Origin: Hyphodiscus hymeniophilus
Lineage: Eukaryota; Ascomycota; Leotiomycetes; Helotiales; Hyphodiscaceae
Length of the DNA: 64,000 bases
NCBI GenBank assembly: GCA_016508695.1
Contig: VNKQ01000014.1
Coordinates: 1,240,001 to 1,304,000 of the forward strand
Direction of reading: 5' to 3'
Within the stretch, counting starts at the first letter, position 1, and every line of letters starts with the position of its first letter. Shown one piece after another: positions 1 through 10,982 of this stretch. Position numbers and translations under genes: made by a program. Below the pieces are notes generated by a model. That model worked only from the letters and a program-made list of their open reading frames with translations. It did no database searches and was not told the origin of the DNA.

Positions 1-803
1 GCATAACCCGAACCCGGCTGTATTCCCCGGATACCCCATCGGTGCAATTGATCAGCTGTTGGCCTACGACCAGTTCTCTCGATCTCTATCTCCACAGATA
101 GTTGTAAGGCACAGTCGAGATGCCACCCCATTTCTCTAATCAAGGAGTCTTGAATGGCAATCAGTGCATTACAAAATGGCGGCTGATGGCCGGTAGTGTT
201 GCGTAATTGCATTAGAGTATGGCCCCTTCTTTTACATTTGTCACAACGACAATGATACATATGCATGAAAGCGTGCAGCATTTCGTGTGCCACATGGGAA
301 ATATAAGTCTCCCACACGGAAGCCGGCATTGTCCACTGAGGATTGATGTAGATGACGATCTTCAGGCTCTCCGGGCTGAAGTAACCACACTCTGTCCTAC
401 TTGGTCCCGGGTCGTCTTCCAGATGGAGTGTGTATTTCGGGTTTTTCGCAAACGCACCGAAGAACAATGTCCTATCAAAGATGTGCCAGAAGAATCTTAT
501 AAAGTCTTCTGTCTCTCGCTGCAGTGCTTCACCTTGCAAGTGGTTTCCTGGTAGCCCGCGCAGTATGTCACGTCTCTCTACTTCATGCAGCTTGTCAAGG
601 AAGGGCATGAACGCGTTTCTACGTAGTACTCGGGCAAGCTGATTGCCTCTATAAGCAAAAGGCCGAAGATTTGGGAGATCATCGTCAGGATTCCGATGTT
701 TGGTTCTCTGACTGGTATTAGTACTGGGACGGCGACCTGACTCCTTCTTCTTACCGGACCTTCTTGACTTCGACTTCGACTTTGGCTGAGATCGAGAGGG
801 CAT
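1..803 (-). CDS. SprT-like metalloprotease-domain protein, 3' end cut off by the window edge
   Basis: One open frame runs from an ATG at 803 to the left edge (267 complete codons, no stop). Residues 1-25 are basic and serine-rich, like a nuclear localisation signal. The middle contains a HEMLH zinc-protease signature (residues 173-177, about 273-287), followed by HMYHCRC and a DKCK pair. This HExxH plus a following Cys/His cluster is the pattern of the SprT-like family, whose best-known member Spartan/Wss1 degrades DNA-protein crosslinks. Many fungi carry uncharacterised SprT-like proteins, so a repair role here is inference only. No signal peptide or intron is visible. The 3' end is missing, so total length is unknown. 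Confidence 0.72.
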   Translation of the reverse strand, partial: MPSRSQPKSKSKSRRSGKKKESGRRPSTNTSQRTKHRNPDDDLPNLRPFAYRGNQLARVLRRNAFMPFLDKLHEVERRDILRGLPGNHLQGEALQRETEDFIRFFWHIFDRTLFFGAFAKNPKYTLHLEDDPGPSRTECGYFSPESLKIVIYINPQWTMPASVWETYISHVAHEMLHAFMHMYHCRCDKCKRRGHTLMQLRNTTGHQPPFCNALIAIQDSLIREMGWHLDCALQLSVEIEIERTGRRPTADQLHRWGIRGIQPGSGY

Positions 804-1708
804 TTTATAATTACTCTAGGTCTTTGTTGATGTGACGTGGAGCGGTGGGGCAAATGGTGCAAAGAGGAGGAGCTTCCAGAAGAAGGTTTGGGATAGCGAG
901 GATCTGCAAAAGGGATATGTAAAAGTCAAGTGAAGTTGGGACCGAAGCCTGTGAGCCCATTCTCTCTCTACTGTTCAGGTTTCTTCGCCCCTTGAAGCAG
1001 ATTTCGCTTCAGAACAGACCTCCAGGGTACACTGTTGGGAGGTATTCTTTGTCGATGTTCGCGCAAGATGTCAGAGGCTCACTCTCGCTTGTTCTGAAGG
1101 AACAAAGACAAAGCCATCTCTATGTCTGCAACATATCTGAACAATGAATGATGGGTTTCTGTGCAAGGGTACGTGGTTCGACATTGAGAGGAGCTGGCAG
1201 GCCAGTGTTGATGCACGTGCCTGGTCTCCTTCGCTTATTTAATGTCATATCTCACCTCGCGTACGCCATGTGCACATATCTCTCAACCTTTCCAGTGAAA
1301 CGTGTATTGTTTTTGGTCGGGTCGAGGCTTGCGGTGTAGCATTCTCTATTCCCTATGTCTCCAGCTGATCCGGATCTTGACCTTTAGCCAGTCTTTTTCA
1401 TCTCCTCTAACCGCGCTCCTCGATAAGGTAATTGAACTCTCACCCCACATCTGATCAGCAGCCATACCATCTCATGATGCCGCACTGGCTGTCATAATGG
1501 CAAAAGCGGACTATGCGAAGATTAGTGGTAGGAACCTGTCGTATGCTTGCGAGTCTTACCCTTGATGATCAAACCACTGCGTCACACGAAAACCAGACCG
1601 AAGCGATTTGAAATCGCAGCTATGTAGCTCCATCAGACTTCTTCCATTTCGATTTCCTCCTCGACGACTACTGTCGATTCCTTCTCAATATCAGCCTCCA
1701 GTCCGTTA
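804..1708. other. Gene-poor stretch upstream of the SprT-like gene
   Basis: About 0.9 kb with no reading frame I can support. It holds the presumed promoter and leader of the leftward SprT-like gene. Short open frames here have no recognisable motif. Confidence 0.5.
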
Positions 1709-1945
1709 TTACCATTTGGAGTCAACTTGGAAGACGTCACTCACACTCGCAGTCCCACTGTCAGGCGAATTTTGTCTTTCTAGTTGTCTCTGATCCCTGA
1801 TCAAGAGCCACAACACCAAGGGTGAAAGTGCAAGCAGACTGAGTAGGAAGTAGACGGTGTAGCTCCACCGGTTTGGATGTGGGACGAAGGCTAGGTTCAA
1901 AAAGAAGCTTGAGATAATTGCGACGGAAATTATCTCTTTCATCAT
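1709..1945 (-). CDS. Possible small two-span membrane protein
   Basis: A 78-codon frame starts MMKEIISV. It has two hydrophobic stretches (about residues 5-22 and 29-49) separated by a short polar turn, and a polar, serine-rich tail. This could be a small hypothetical membrane protein or the last exon of a longer gene. I do not recognise a family. An overlapping frame on the same strand (1761-2060) competes with it. Support is only the hydrophobic pattern and the ATG, so this is a weak call. Confidence 0.25.
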   Translation of the reverse strand: MMKEIISVAIISSFFLNLAFVPHPNRWSYTVYFLLSLLALSPLVLWLLIRDQRQLERQNSPDSGTASVSDVFQVDSKW

Positions 1946-2892
1946 TTTGTTGAATGGTGCTCTTGAACAAAGTCGAATTTTCGGACCTTCTCTTCAACTT
2001 CGTGGAAATTGACAACGGCGATAGCTTATCAGAAAATGCGTACCAAGCGGCCCTATTCAACTACGCTCTCCTTCCGCGCAGCTGGTAAGTATCACAGACT
2101 ATGCTGCACTAAAACCCACATGGCATGACCGCGGAATTGGCACCATACAGAATTGTAGCTCTAAGACGTACTATCTCAACAAGTAAAGGTACAGGCGATC
2201 CAGATTTCAGGTGGGAGTCCCCGCAAAGCTCCTCTTCTTTCTGACATTCCACTTCAGGTAATTCGGTGATGCTATGCGCAGGGATTTGATATCAGCCTCA
2301 AGCGGCTACCACTTGCGCAGGCAAAGTTTGTAACAAGGAAGCTCTCATACAATGGGCCTTGCACCGAAAAATGGTAATTATTAGAAGTGGCACAAGGCGA
2401 GATATTCCATTGATCTATGGTAGCAGGACGTCCCCTCAAGTAAAGTAATGGATAATTTCAATTCTACCAATGGTCCGGGTACAATGTATTAGGTACAAAA
2501 GTCACATCATTTATTGAAAATACCTCCGTACGTAAGGTACCTAGTCAGGCTGGGAATCCGGAATATTTGTGAAACCATTTTGATACAGCTCGCACGTGAA
2601 GTCGTGTTATGGATGCCCGCTAAAAGATAACCTGAAAGGTACTGTAAACAAGGCAGGGGGCGCACAGACCAAGCATACGCGATCGCGACTCGACCACTTC
2701 CCGACCACTAACCTCTGTGATCTTGACTCTCCTCTCTTGAGGCTGAATACCACTGAACCCTTGACCTCAGTCTGGTCCACACTTTATACATACGCGCTGC
2801 ACTAATTGACCCTTCTGAGTCCTAAGGAGTCCTTTACAAACCCCTACCACTTACGTTGACTCGATCCCCGCCTTGGGCTACGCGTCCTCAAA
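1946..2892. other. Intergenic, upstream of the GTPase gene
   Basis: No supported gene. The last ~150 bases are the likely promoter and leader of the rightward GTPase gene. Short open frames lack motifs. Confidence 0.45.
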
Positions 2893-5800
2893 ATGGGAAG
2901 CTACGCAGCTTTTCATGCCCTCGCCAAGCAATGCGTCCCGGAAGGCTCATACGAAGGGGATATATACGCAGCTGCAGTCCTTCGCCATGATAAGCTGCTA
3001 TCAACATGTCAGGCCCACTACGGACTTCGTTTGGTTCAAGCTGAAGGGCGTAAGTTCAATCTTTCTCCGGGATCACATGCTGCCATCTTCCTAATGCTTT
3101 ATGTCAGAGACACACAATCAGCAAGCTACAGAAGGCCTACCTCGAACAATATGGGGTAGAGGTCAATCTCAAGCATTGCGGTATTCCTGCCCCTCGTGGC
3201 GCCCATATTCGCGATTTTTCTACCCTAGGCGATCATGTCGTAGCATTCACCAGCCTCTCTCTTGCAGACGGTGCGACTTCATCATCTGCTACCTCGAAGC
3301 AGAAGTCTCCTTTAGCTCCATCAAGGGCCCACCTATACAACCTCCCCGCTGTGCCCGCTAGAAAGATTCCAGCCAAGCCGGCGAGTACATTCTCGGACTT
3401 ATACCACGCTAGCCAGCCTCGCTCTACATCGGGTGGTCTGTCAAAGGTTCACGTTGCTGATGACGCCAAGAAAAATATATATTTCCCTGGTTTGGTTCCC
3501 ATCAAGGACAAAAATACTAGTGCAGCTTTGCCTCGCTCTACATCGGATGGTCTGTCAAAGGTTCACGTTGCTGATGACGCCAAGAAAAATATATATTTCC
3601 CTGGTTTGGTTCCCATCAAGGACGAAAACACTAGTGCAGCTTTGCCTCGCTCACCAGGACAGGTAAGAAGCGACCAGGAGCATGGTGATGCTCATCTAGG
3701 AAGATTGCCAGAACAAAAAGACATATCATCTCCTAGTATGTACCCGTTAGGTAAGCAATCGAGGTGTTTCCTTCTGGACAATTGCTTATACTGTTCGCTT
3801 GACCACAGCTGGCGCTACCAGTCCTTATGCCGAAAGCTCTGCGCCCATCTCAGTAGCCAATAACGAGGTTCCTAACACGAGCAAACCTGTAAAGAATGAT
3901 ATCGAGGACGAAGATACGTCCATGTCCGGAATCCAAGACTTCCCCGCACGTTCTCCTTCAACGCAAAATCAAGAGCACCTACGTCTCCAAAATTTGATTG
4001 AGAAGGGGTCCCCAGAGCAGCTGGAAGCAGAGGTAGAGAAGAGCAAGGAGTTTCTGAACGGACTGGAGGTTCCTTTGGAGGAAATGGTTCTTGAACATCA
4101 GGACGCGCTCTACTTTACCCAACAAATCCGAAATCTGCAGAACCAGCAGGTCGAGACACCTACCATCATTGGCGTTGTTGGCAATACTGGCGCTGGAAAG
4201 AGCAGCGTCATCAATGCCATGCTCGAAGAGGAGCGTCTCGTCCCGACAAACTGTATGCGTGCGTGTACAGCAGTTGTGACAGAAATGTCCTGGAATCCAA
4301 GCGAAGAAGAAGATTCTAGGTATCGCGCAGACATTGAATTCATCCAAGCCGCGGATTGGGAAAAGGACTTGAGAGTCTCTATGACGGAGTTGCTTGATGG
4401 GAGTGGCAAGGTAAGGATTCTTGTGAGTTGTATGGACTTCACTAAAGTTTTCCAGGTTTCCCACGACTGTAACAATGCAGACGCAGACGCTGGTATTGCA
4501 TACGCCAAAATAAAGGCCGGTATGGATATTGACCCAGCCTCTCTACTGCCTCTTGGGTACTAATAACTATATAGTCTATCCCCAAAAGACAAAAGAGGAG
4601 CTGGCCAACAGCACGATCGAACAGCTCATGAATGAAACCTCGGTAAAGCAAGTCTTAGGAACTACGAGGAAGATCCAACAGCCCCGCCCTGAGGCATTTT
4701 ACAAAGCTTTGCAGCATTTCGTTGACAGCAAAGAGAAAGCAACCACGAGCGATTCTAAGAAAAAGGAGAAGGGCGAGAGAGCGGAAAAGAAGCAGATGGA
4801 ATTTTGGCCATTGATCAAGGTTGTCCGAATCTACACAAAAGCTGAAGCTCTTTCGACTGGTGCTGTTATTGTGGATCTGCCAGGAGTGCATGATTCAAAC
4901 GCTGCCAGAGCTGCAGTTGCTCAAGGCTACATGAAGCAATGTACCGGTAAGGGTCCTTCGTCATCTTAAAAGGTGGCTTGAGGCTAATGACAATTAGGGC
5001 TATGGATTGTTGCGCCTATGTAAGTTTGAGACTTCAAATCTGATTCTTCTTGTCTCGTATTCAAAACATCAAGCTGACCTTGTTTATAGAAACCGGGCCG
5101 TTGACGACAAAGCAGCAAAATCCCTGCTTGGCGAGTCATTCAAGCGTCAACTTAAGTATGACGGCACATATTCCCGAATCACATTCATTTGCTCTAAGAC
5201 CGATGACATCTCCATTACTGAGGCCTTCGATAGTCTTGGCCTCGAAGAGCAGATGGCTCCTGATTGGGAGAAGATCGATCAAATCGAGAAAGATAAGAGA
5301 CACCTGAAGAAGACCTTGAAAGAACTCAAAGATTCCAGAAGCGACCTTGCAGACGTCATAAACGATGCCGATGATACAATTGATGTATGGGATACCTTGA
5401 AATCCGATCTCGAAGATGGCAAGACTGTCTTTGCACCATCGGATAAATCCAAGAAACGCAAACGCTCCGCAGATATCGAAAAACCACGTAAAAAGTCAAA
5501 GAAACCCACTTCAGATGATGACGATGATGGTTTCATAATTGGTGATGATGAGGATGAGGAAGAGAACAGCGATTCAGAAACGGAAAATTCTTCGGAGATG
5601 GGAGATGTCCTCACAATGGACGCAATCGAAGAGAAACTCGCGGAGCTGAAGGAGATAAAAAAGAGAGCCCGTAGAGAACGAGTCGAACTCGATACCCAAG
5701 TCAAGACTGCCACCCAAGAACTCGCAGCCTTGGAACAAAGCCAGCATGAGATTGAGGCCAGGATGAAGACTCTGTGCATTCAAGGACGGAACAAATAGTA

Positions 5801-7517
5801 GGTGCTCGCTCTTCAAGCATATCCCCTCTCTCATCCCCTCTCCTTATTGGCTGTTGTTAAAAGTTGCGATAATCATCCAACTCGCAAGCAATTTCTCAAA
5901 CATGGGGATTATGCTCAATGCTTAATGTTTCTCAACCAGCCCGAAGATGCAATGCTAACTCCCAATTCACGTAGCTCCAAGGGTGCCATTCAACAGGACT
6001 TCGCCGCTGGCATCAAGGAGCTGGACATGGAGAGCGCGCAAGAAGACGAAGATTTCAATCCTGAAGATGCCAATCTTCGGGACTACGATAAGGTTGCCCG
6101 CTCCCTTCCAGTCTTCTGTGTGTCCTCGCGTGCCGCACAAAAACTCGCAGGTCGACTGCAGCGCGACTCTGATGTCCCAGGTTTCTTGACAGAGGAAGAA
6201 ACCGAAATTCCACAGTTACGGCAACATTGTAAACTCCTGACCGAAGCAGGAAGAGCCTCTAATTGTCGCCTATTCCTAACCAACCTCAGTCAGCTCTTAC
6301 CATCCCTTGGCATCTGGGCCTCCAATGATGGGACCGGTCTCAATCTGTCGGATTCGCAGATGGCGGTGGAAACTCGATTTTTGAAAATTCGGCTGGCACA
6401 GCTGGACAGATCTCTTGACGCTGCTGTTCATGAATGCTTGCAAGAAATGAACCAGGCTTTGGCGGAGAACATCTTCGAAAATTATGCTCACGTCACTCAA
6501 CTTGCCATCGATGAAGCTGTGCCTGAAGTCCAGCGATGGCACGCTCCAGTCAATCGGGACAATAGATCTGCAGGCGGATACTATTGGGCGACGTACAAGG
6601 CGATTGTGAGACGTGAGGGTGTATTCTCAAATGCTCAGGGGCCGCACGATTTTAATGCGAAGCTGACAGAGCCAATCATCAAACATCTCGCCAGTCATTG
6701 GGAAAGAGTCTTTGCGCAGCGGCTTCCTCGAGTTCTCCAAAATTTCTCACGAGAAGCGAAGTCGCTCCTTTCAAGTTTCCATAGTGAGATTGAAGCCCGC
6801 AGCCAGAAACAGGATGCCGGAGTTGCAGGAATTGCCATGTTGGGACAACAGCTTCGCAATTACGAGGCTATCTTTCAGACACTCTCTGCTCAAATGGGAG
6901 AGCTTATCAACGGCATGCAACGAGAAGCGAATCGAGAGTTTACACCCGTCATTGCTCGTAATCTGTCATCCGCCTATGAATATTGTGCCGCAGAATCAGG
7001 TCTGTTATCCAGCCTCCATGCGACTTTATGTGCTAACAAGACCGCAGGTTCGGGATGTTTCAATCGCATGAAGCATCACATGGCAGCCTATGTCGAAACA
7101 CGTCGGGGTGATATGTTCGGAGAGAGCTGTGACGAAGTCCGAAATCGTCTCAATTTGATGATTCGCCAAGTCGAGGAAGCGATGGCCAATAAGGCTGATG
7201 AAGTCTTTACGTGTATGAGCCGGGACTACACCGAGATTGTTGCGGGAAAGAACTCTGGTGGTGGTATCATGCCGAAGGCTGAACGTCAGATGAGAGCTAG
7301 CGTCGCGAAGTTAATCCAGGATAGAGAGAACGACAACGCCAAACTCGAGGAGGCTCAGGAGGGACGGAGAAGTGTTGACGAAGTCGAAACAGCGGCTGCT
7401 AATGACGAGCTTTACGCGAACAACGAGGATCTCGTAAATCAGTCTGGAGCCGAGCTGGTAAACGGCGAATCTGGAAGCCTTCGTTCACCTAGTCCTGATG
7501 TGGGAGAAATGGATTGA
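2893..7517 (+). CDS. Nuclear dynamin/SLIP-GC-like large GTPase
   Basis: A multi-exon gene of about 1,350 codons. Introns read as 3050-3107 (junction uncertain), 3751-3808, 4411-4455, 4520-4574, 4947-4997, 5020-5089, 5798-5974 and 7000-7047, with branch motifs such as CTAATAAC and GCTAACT. GTPase motifs: P-loop GNTGAGKS (about residue 390), DLPGVHD (G3), and CSKTDD (G4) after LWIVAPINRAVDD. An acidic, lysine-rich, NLS-like insert lies at about 5430-5580, and helical/coiled sequence fills the C-terminal half. This matches the fungal P-loop proteins annotated as nuclear GTPase SLIP-GC-like; their function in fungi is unknown. Oddities: an in-frame 38-residue tandem duplication near 3420-3650, and a one-base conflict between exon 1 and exon 2. 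Exon 1 would join in frame if the GGG at 3046-3048 were GG. Confidence 0.8.
3421..3648 (+). repeat. Two tandem copies of a 114-bp in-frame coding repeat
   Basis: The unit beginning GCTCTACATCGG at 3421 recurs at 3535 with only a few differences. A third copy starts at 3649 but diverges after GCTC. The period of 114 bases is 38 codons, so the duplication keeps the frame of the GTPase N-terminal region. Confidence 0.92.
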
Positions 7518-7914
7518 GCACCACCAATAGCCTGGTCGTGGATTAACCTCTACCTGGTATATTGTGTTATTATGTTTGATGGCTGTATTTGTACTACTTA
7601 CTTGCTGCGGCAGTCAGATCTTGATGCTTCATCTAGAGATACCCACTTTCATGTCTTGCTGTATAGGGGAAAATCAGAGGACGGTCACTCCTCGAGGATA
7701 CCTTCTTGTTCAGCACAATACCCACATTAGCTAGCAGATTAGGCTTTGTAAAGTAATGGACCTTCAATTTCCAATGATTCTTCTGCTTCATGACTATAAT
7801 CGTTGTGATCCACCACTCCATTTCTCGTAGTATCATCCAACGTGAAGTACATATATATTCCAAAGAAAAAACAATCCCCCATATTTCCAAAAGCCCAGCG
7901 CTCCAAAAATCCCT

Positions 7915-9795
7915 CTAAAACCCACCCTTATCATGCATCTTCTTAACCATCCCACCAACACCCTTAAACAAGCCCTCGACCTTGTTCGGATTCCCCATAT
8001 ACCCCTTCCCAGGCTGTCCCTCCGCATCCCTCCAGATCCCATCCTCCGCCGCCGCCCCGAACCTGGCCGTGTTCTGATTCCTCTCGATGCCCTCTTTCCA
8101 CTTCCGACAGATCTCCTCGCTATCAATCATGATGTTAATCTCCTGACTGTGATACCAACTCTGCGTATCCTGGTTGCCACTCCCCTGAATCCCCACATGC
8201 TCGTCTACGATTAGCAGCTTGATGTGGCAGGAGCGTTGCTTGAACGACTGGTGGATGGGTGCGGACTGGTCTTTGCCGACGTAATAGCAGATGTGCAGCC
8301 GTGAGCGTTCCTCGGGCGTGCAGTCCTTGACGAGAGTTTGCGATATCTGGTCGTTGGTTCCGCCCTGGCCTGGAATTATCTCGCCGGCGTCGTTGTAGCC
8401 GAAACATACGTAGTATGTCAATTGCACGCCGCGCTGGAGGGCTTCTTTCAAAGAGGGAATGAGAGGCTCGGCGTTCAGATCGGGCGTCTGAATAAAGATT
8501 GAACGCTGGGCATTGCGAATACAGGACAACCATGCTTCGTTTTGGGGGACGTTGAGGTTGTGCCTAATCGGTGCGCCGTAGGGTGGGCGGGAGACGAGGG
8601 CCATGGGAACTGGGGCGGGAGTCATTGTTTCAATGTAGGGTGTCATTTCCTGTCCTTCTTCGATCTCTGGTCCGGACGGTCCAATATGGTTCTTGCAGGC
8701 GAGGTTCAACTGCCGATTCGCTGCTTGCAGACGCGATTCTCCTGGTTTCATAGAGTACCCTGATTGGATACGTGTAATTTCACCTTGAAGATCAGCGTCA
8801 TAGTGAGGATCTCCGGGCATGTGCTCGGGAAGTTTGGCGGCTTGACCATCTACTGCGATTTGTTTGGGATCTCGTGGGGCTGGACGGTCCATGTACAGAG
8901 GTTCTTGGCCGGATGTGGGAAGCCCGCCCTGGATTGCTGGAGATGAGGAGGATGGAAGGGGCGGGTTGAAATGTTTATTCCATGTTATGAGAGCTGTATC
9001 GTAGAGGCTGTCTATGATAGGTCCTTCGACGTGGGTCATCATCTCCACGTTATCGTTGTCTTCCATGTTGTTGCTCATCAGAGCAGCTACTTTGCGATCC
9101 ACTACACAGAACTTGGCGTGCAGAGTTCCCAGGATCACTCTGTGGAGACTGACGACCTCTAGGTCGACAAAAGGAATGTCTTCTGGGTGAGGGAGTTGGA
9201 TAGTTTTGGCTGTGTATGCCTTTGGCTCAACCAGTTGATGAGCGTCAACAGCGTTCTTCGCTCCGGCCTTGTCGTACATCATCTTCACCACTACTCGCTG
9301 ACCCCTCGCCCCTGCTCTCTTCGAGAGCTCGATTAGAGCATCACAGATGAGTTTCTGAGCCACCGATGGCGACCATGAACAGGTGATGAAGAACACCTCC
9401 CTCTCAGCCCGAACTATCAGATTCGATACATGTCGAATGATATCCGCGAGAGGAGCGATGACAGTCAAGGGGACAGTTCCGTGAGATCCCACAAGAGGCG
9501 GAGATACCACGCCTGACATGGGATCGCTATCCAAGCAATTGAGGGCATCACCAAAAGCTTGGAGGAAGAGCGGACTGGGCTGCGTTGGACCCCAACGACC
9601 GCATTGGCGTACAACTTCAAGTTGCTCGGGCGATAAAGTCGGCGGACGCTCATCCAGATGTGAATGGAGGTTGATCTTGTTGTGCCCATAGAGCTGCTTG
9701 ACGATATCACCAGGGGCTGCAGAAGGGTCTCTGCCAAGAACGCTACTGACGGTTTCAGTTGCTTGGCAAAGCTTGACGACGTGCTCTGACACCAT
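7915..9795 (-). CDS. Phospholipase D-superfamily protein with two HKD motifs
   Basis: An intronless frame of 626 codons starting MVSEHVVKL. It has two HKD half-sites, HAKFCVVDRKV...SNNMEDND (about residue 230) and HIKLLIVDEHVGIQGSGNQD (near the C-terminus). These are the paired HxKxxxxD signatures of the phospholipase D/cardiolipin synthase superfamily. The spacing, the conserved N/D after each motif and the single-chain length fit fungal PLD-like proteins annotated as PLD nuclease or cardiolipin synthase-like. The substrate (phospholipid or nucleic acid) cannot be told from sequence. No signal peptide or clear membrane span is visible. The gene is convergent with the GTPase gene (397 bases apart). 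Confidence 0.85.
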   Translation of the reverse strand: MVSEHVVKLCQATETVSSVLGRDPSAAPGDIVKQLYGHNKINLHSHLDERPPTLSPEQLEVVRQCGRWGPTQPSPLFLQAFGDALNCLDSDPMSGVVSPPLVGSHGTVPLTVIAPLADIIRHVSNLIVRAEREVFFITCSWSPSVAQKLICDALIELSKRAGARGQRVVVKMMYDKAGAKNAVDAHQLVEPKAYTAKTIQLPHPEDIPFVDLEVVSLHRVILGTLHAKFCVVDRKVAALMSNNMEDNDNVEMMTHVEGPIIDSLYDTALITWNKHFNPPLPSSSSPAIQGGLPTSGQEPLYMDRPAPRDPKQIAVDGQAAKLPEHMPGDPHYDADLQGEITRIQSGYSMKPGESRLQAANRQLNLACKNHIGPSGPEIEEGQEMTPYIETMTPAPVPMALVSRPPYGAPIRHNLNVPQNEAWLSCIRNAQRSIFIQTPDLNAEPLIPSLKEALQRGVQLTYYVCFGYNDAGEIIPGQGGTNDQISQTLVKDCTPEERSRLHICYYVGKDQSAPIHQSFKQRSCHIKLLIVDEHVGIQGSGNQDTQSWYHSQEINIMIDSEEICRKWKEGIERNQNTARFGAAAEDGIWRDAEGQPGKGYMGNPNKVEGLFKGVGGMVKKMHDKGGF

Positions 9796-10982
9796 ATTGG
9801 TTATTATTGCTTGGCCAGGTCAAGGGAGGGTGTACAGGTTATGCACGAGACGATCATATATTGGATGGTTGAACGAGTGAATTGTGTGCGGGTGAAATAA
9901 CTACTTGCATCGGAGAGTAAAGATGGCTTGTTTACAAGAGGTTATTGCGAGTATTCCTGTATTGGTGAGGGCTACGTCATACCGTCGACTGGCATTTCTT
10001 GGACATCCTCGGATGTCGCTGGTATCACGTGTCTAATCTGGTTTCTCTTTTCAGAGAAGAGCATCTCCGGAGTCGTCAGTTCTAGTACTATATATGGATC
10101 AACTGAATAGACCATAGAAGATTAAACTGAAACCTAAACTGCGTTCCAAGGGTATTTCATTTCTTAATCACATGATTATGGCGCTAACATACCTACCTAC
10201 CTTACCCTCTACTCAGCCTTGTCGACGAAGCTTGATCCGAGGACGGAGTAGAAGGTTCAACTTCATGGCCAATGCCTTTGAAGACTTCGGTGAAACGTGA
10301 TGCACAGAATCCCGTGTGTGGATTTCCGTAAAAATAGGAATAATAAGGCTATGCGATGATAAATAACACAAAATACACGTTCTGGAGGAAAAGAAGAAAA
10401 ACGATTTACAAATTTGAGAGCAAAGATATTCTAACAGGCACTGGTAGAGCCTCAGATGACCACGCCGGACTGCTAAGCTTGATACACTCTGGATTGATAG
10501 GGTCATTCCGAACCACCGACTTCAGTTCAAAACTTGAATATCTGCATGCCGCATCTTCACAAACGAGGCTGAGGAATACCGCGAACTCCAGCATCATAGA
10601 AGAAGTTGTTATGGGAAAGAATCATGTCGCCCGAACTTATTTCGAATCCCCCAACTCTATGTTCAACGACTCATGAAACTGACTTAAAGTCACGCAACAT
10701 TTTCATGTTGGACCCGAGTACTTTCACGAGTTGCCGAATTTCTTAAAGTCAATCTGCAAAGACACTTTCCATCTCCATCACGCGTTCCTCGCATTCGTAT
10801 CAAAGATGAACGTCCCTAAGTAGTGGCCAATGATCTCCTTCCTCATAGTCGTCCTCCTAATCAGAACATCTAGGAGAATACACTGGGACGTCTTGGCATG
10901 ATCAGACGTTCTGTCTCGCTCGGCCGCTGACAGCACATCGCAGCTCGAAATACAACCACGTCTACACCAGGATCAAGCACCA
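9796..10982. other. Intergenic
   Basis: The promoter side of the leftward PLD-like gene, with no supported gene. A 106-codon open frame at 10356-10676 has no motif and biased low-complexity translation. The part nearest 10983 may hold the decayed 5' end of the DUF3431 pseudogene. Confidence 0.45.

Noticed and set aside
5279..5779. 166-codon serine-rich leftward frame
   Set aside because: Antisense shadow of the acidic, lysine-rich insert of the GTPase.
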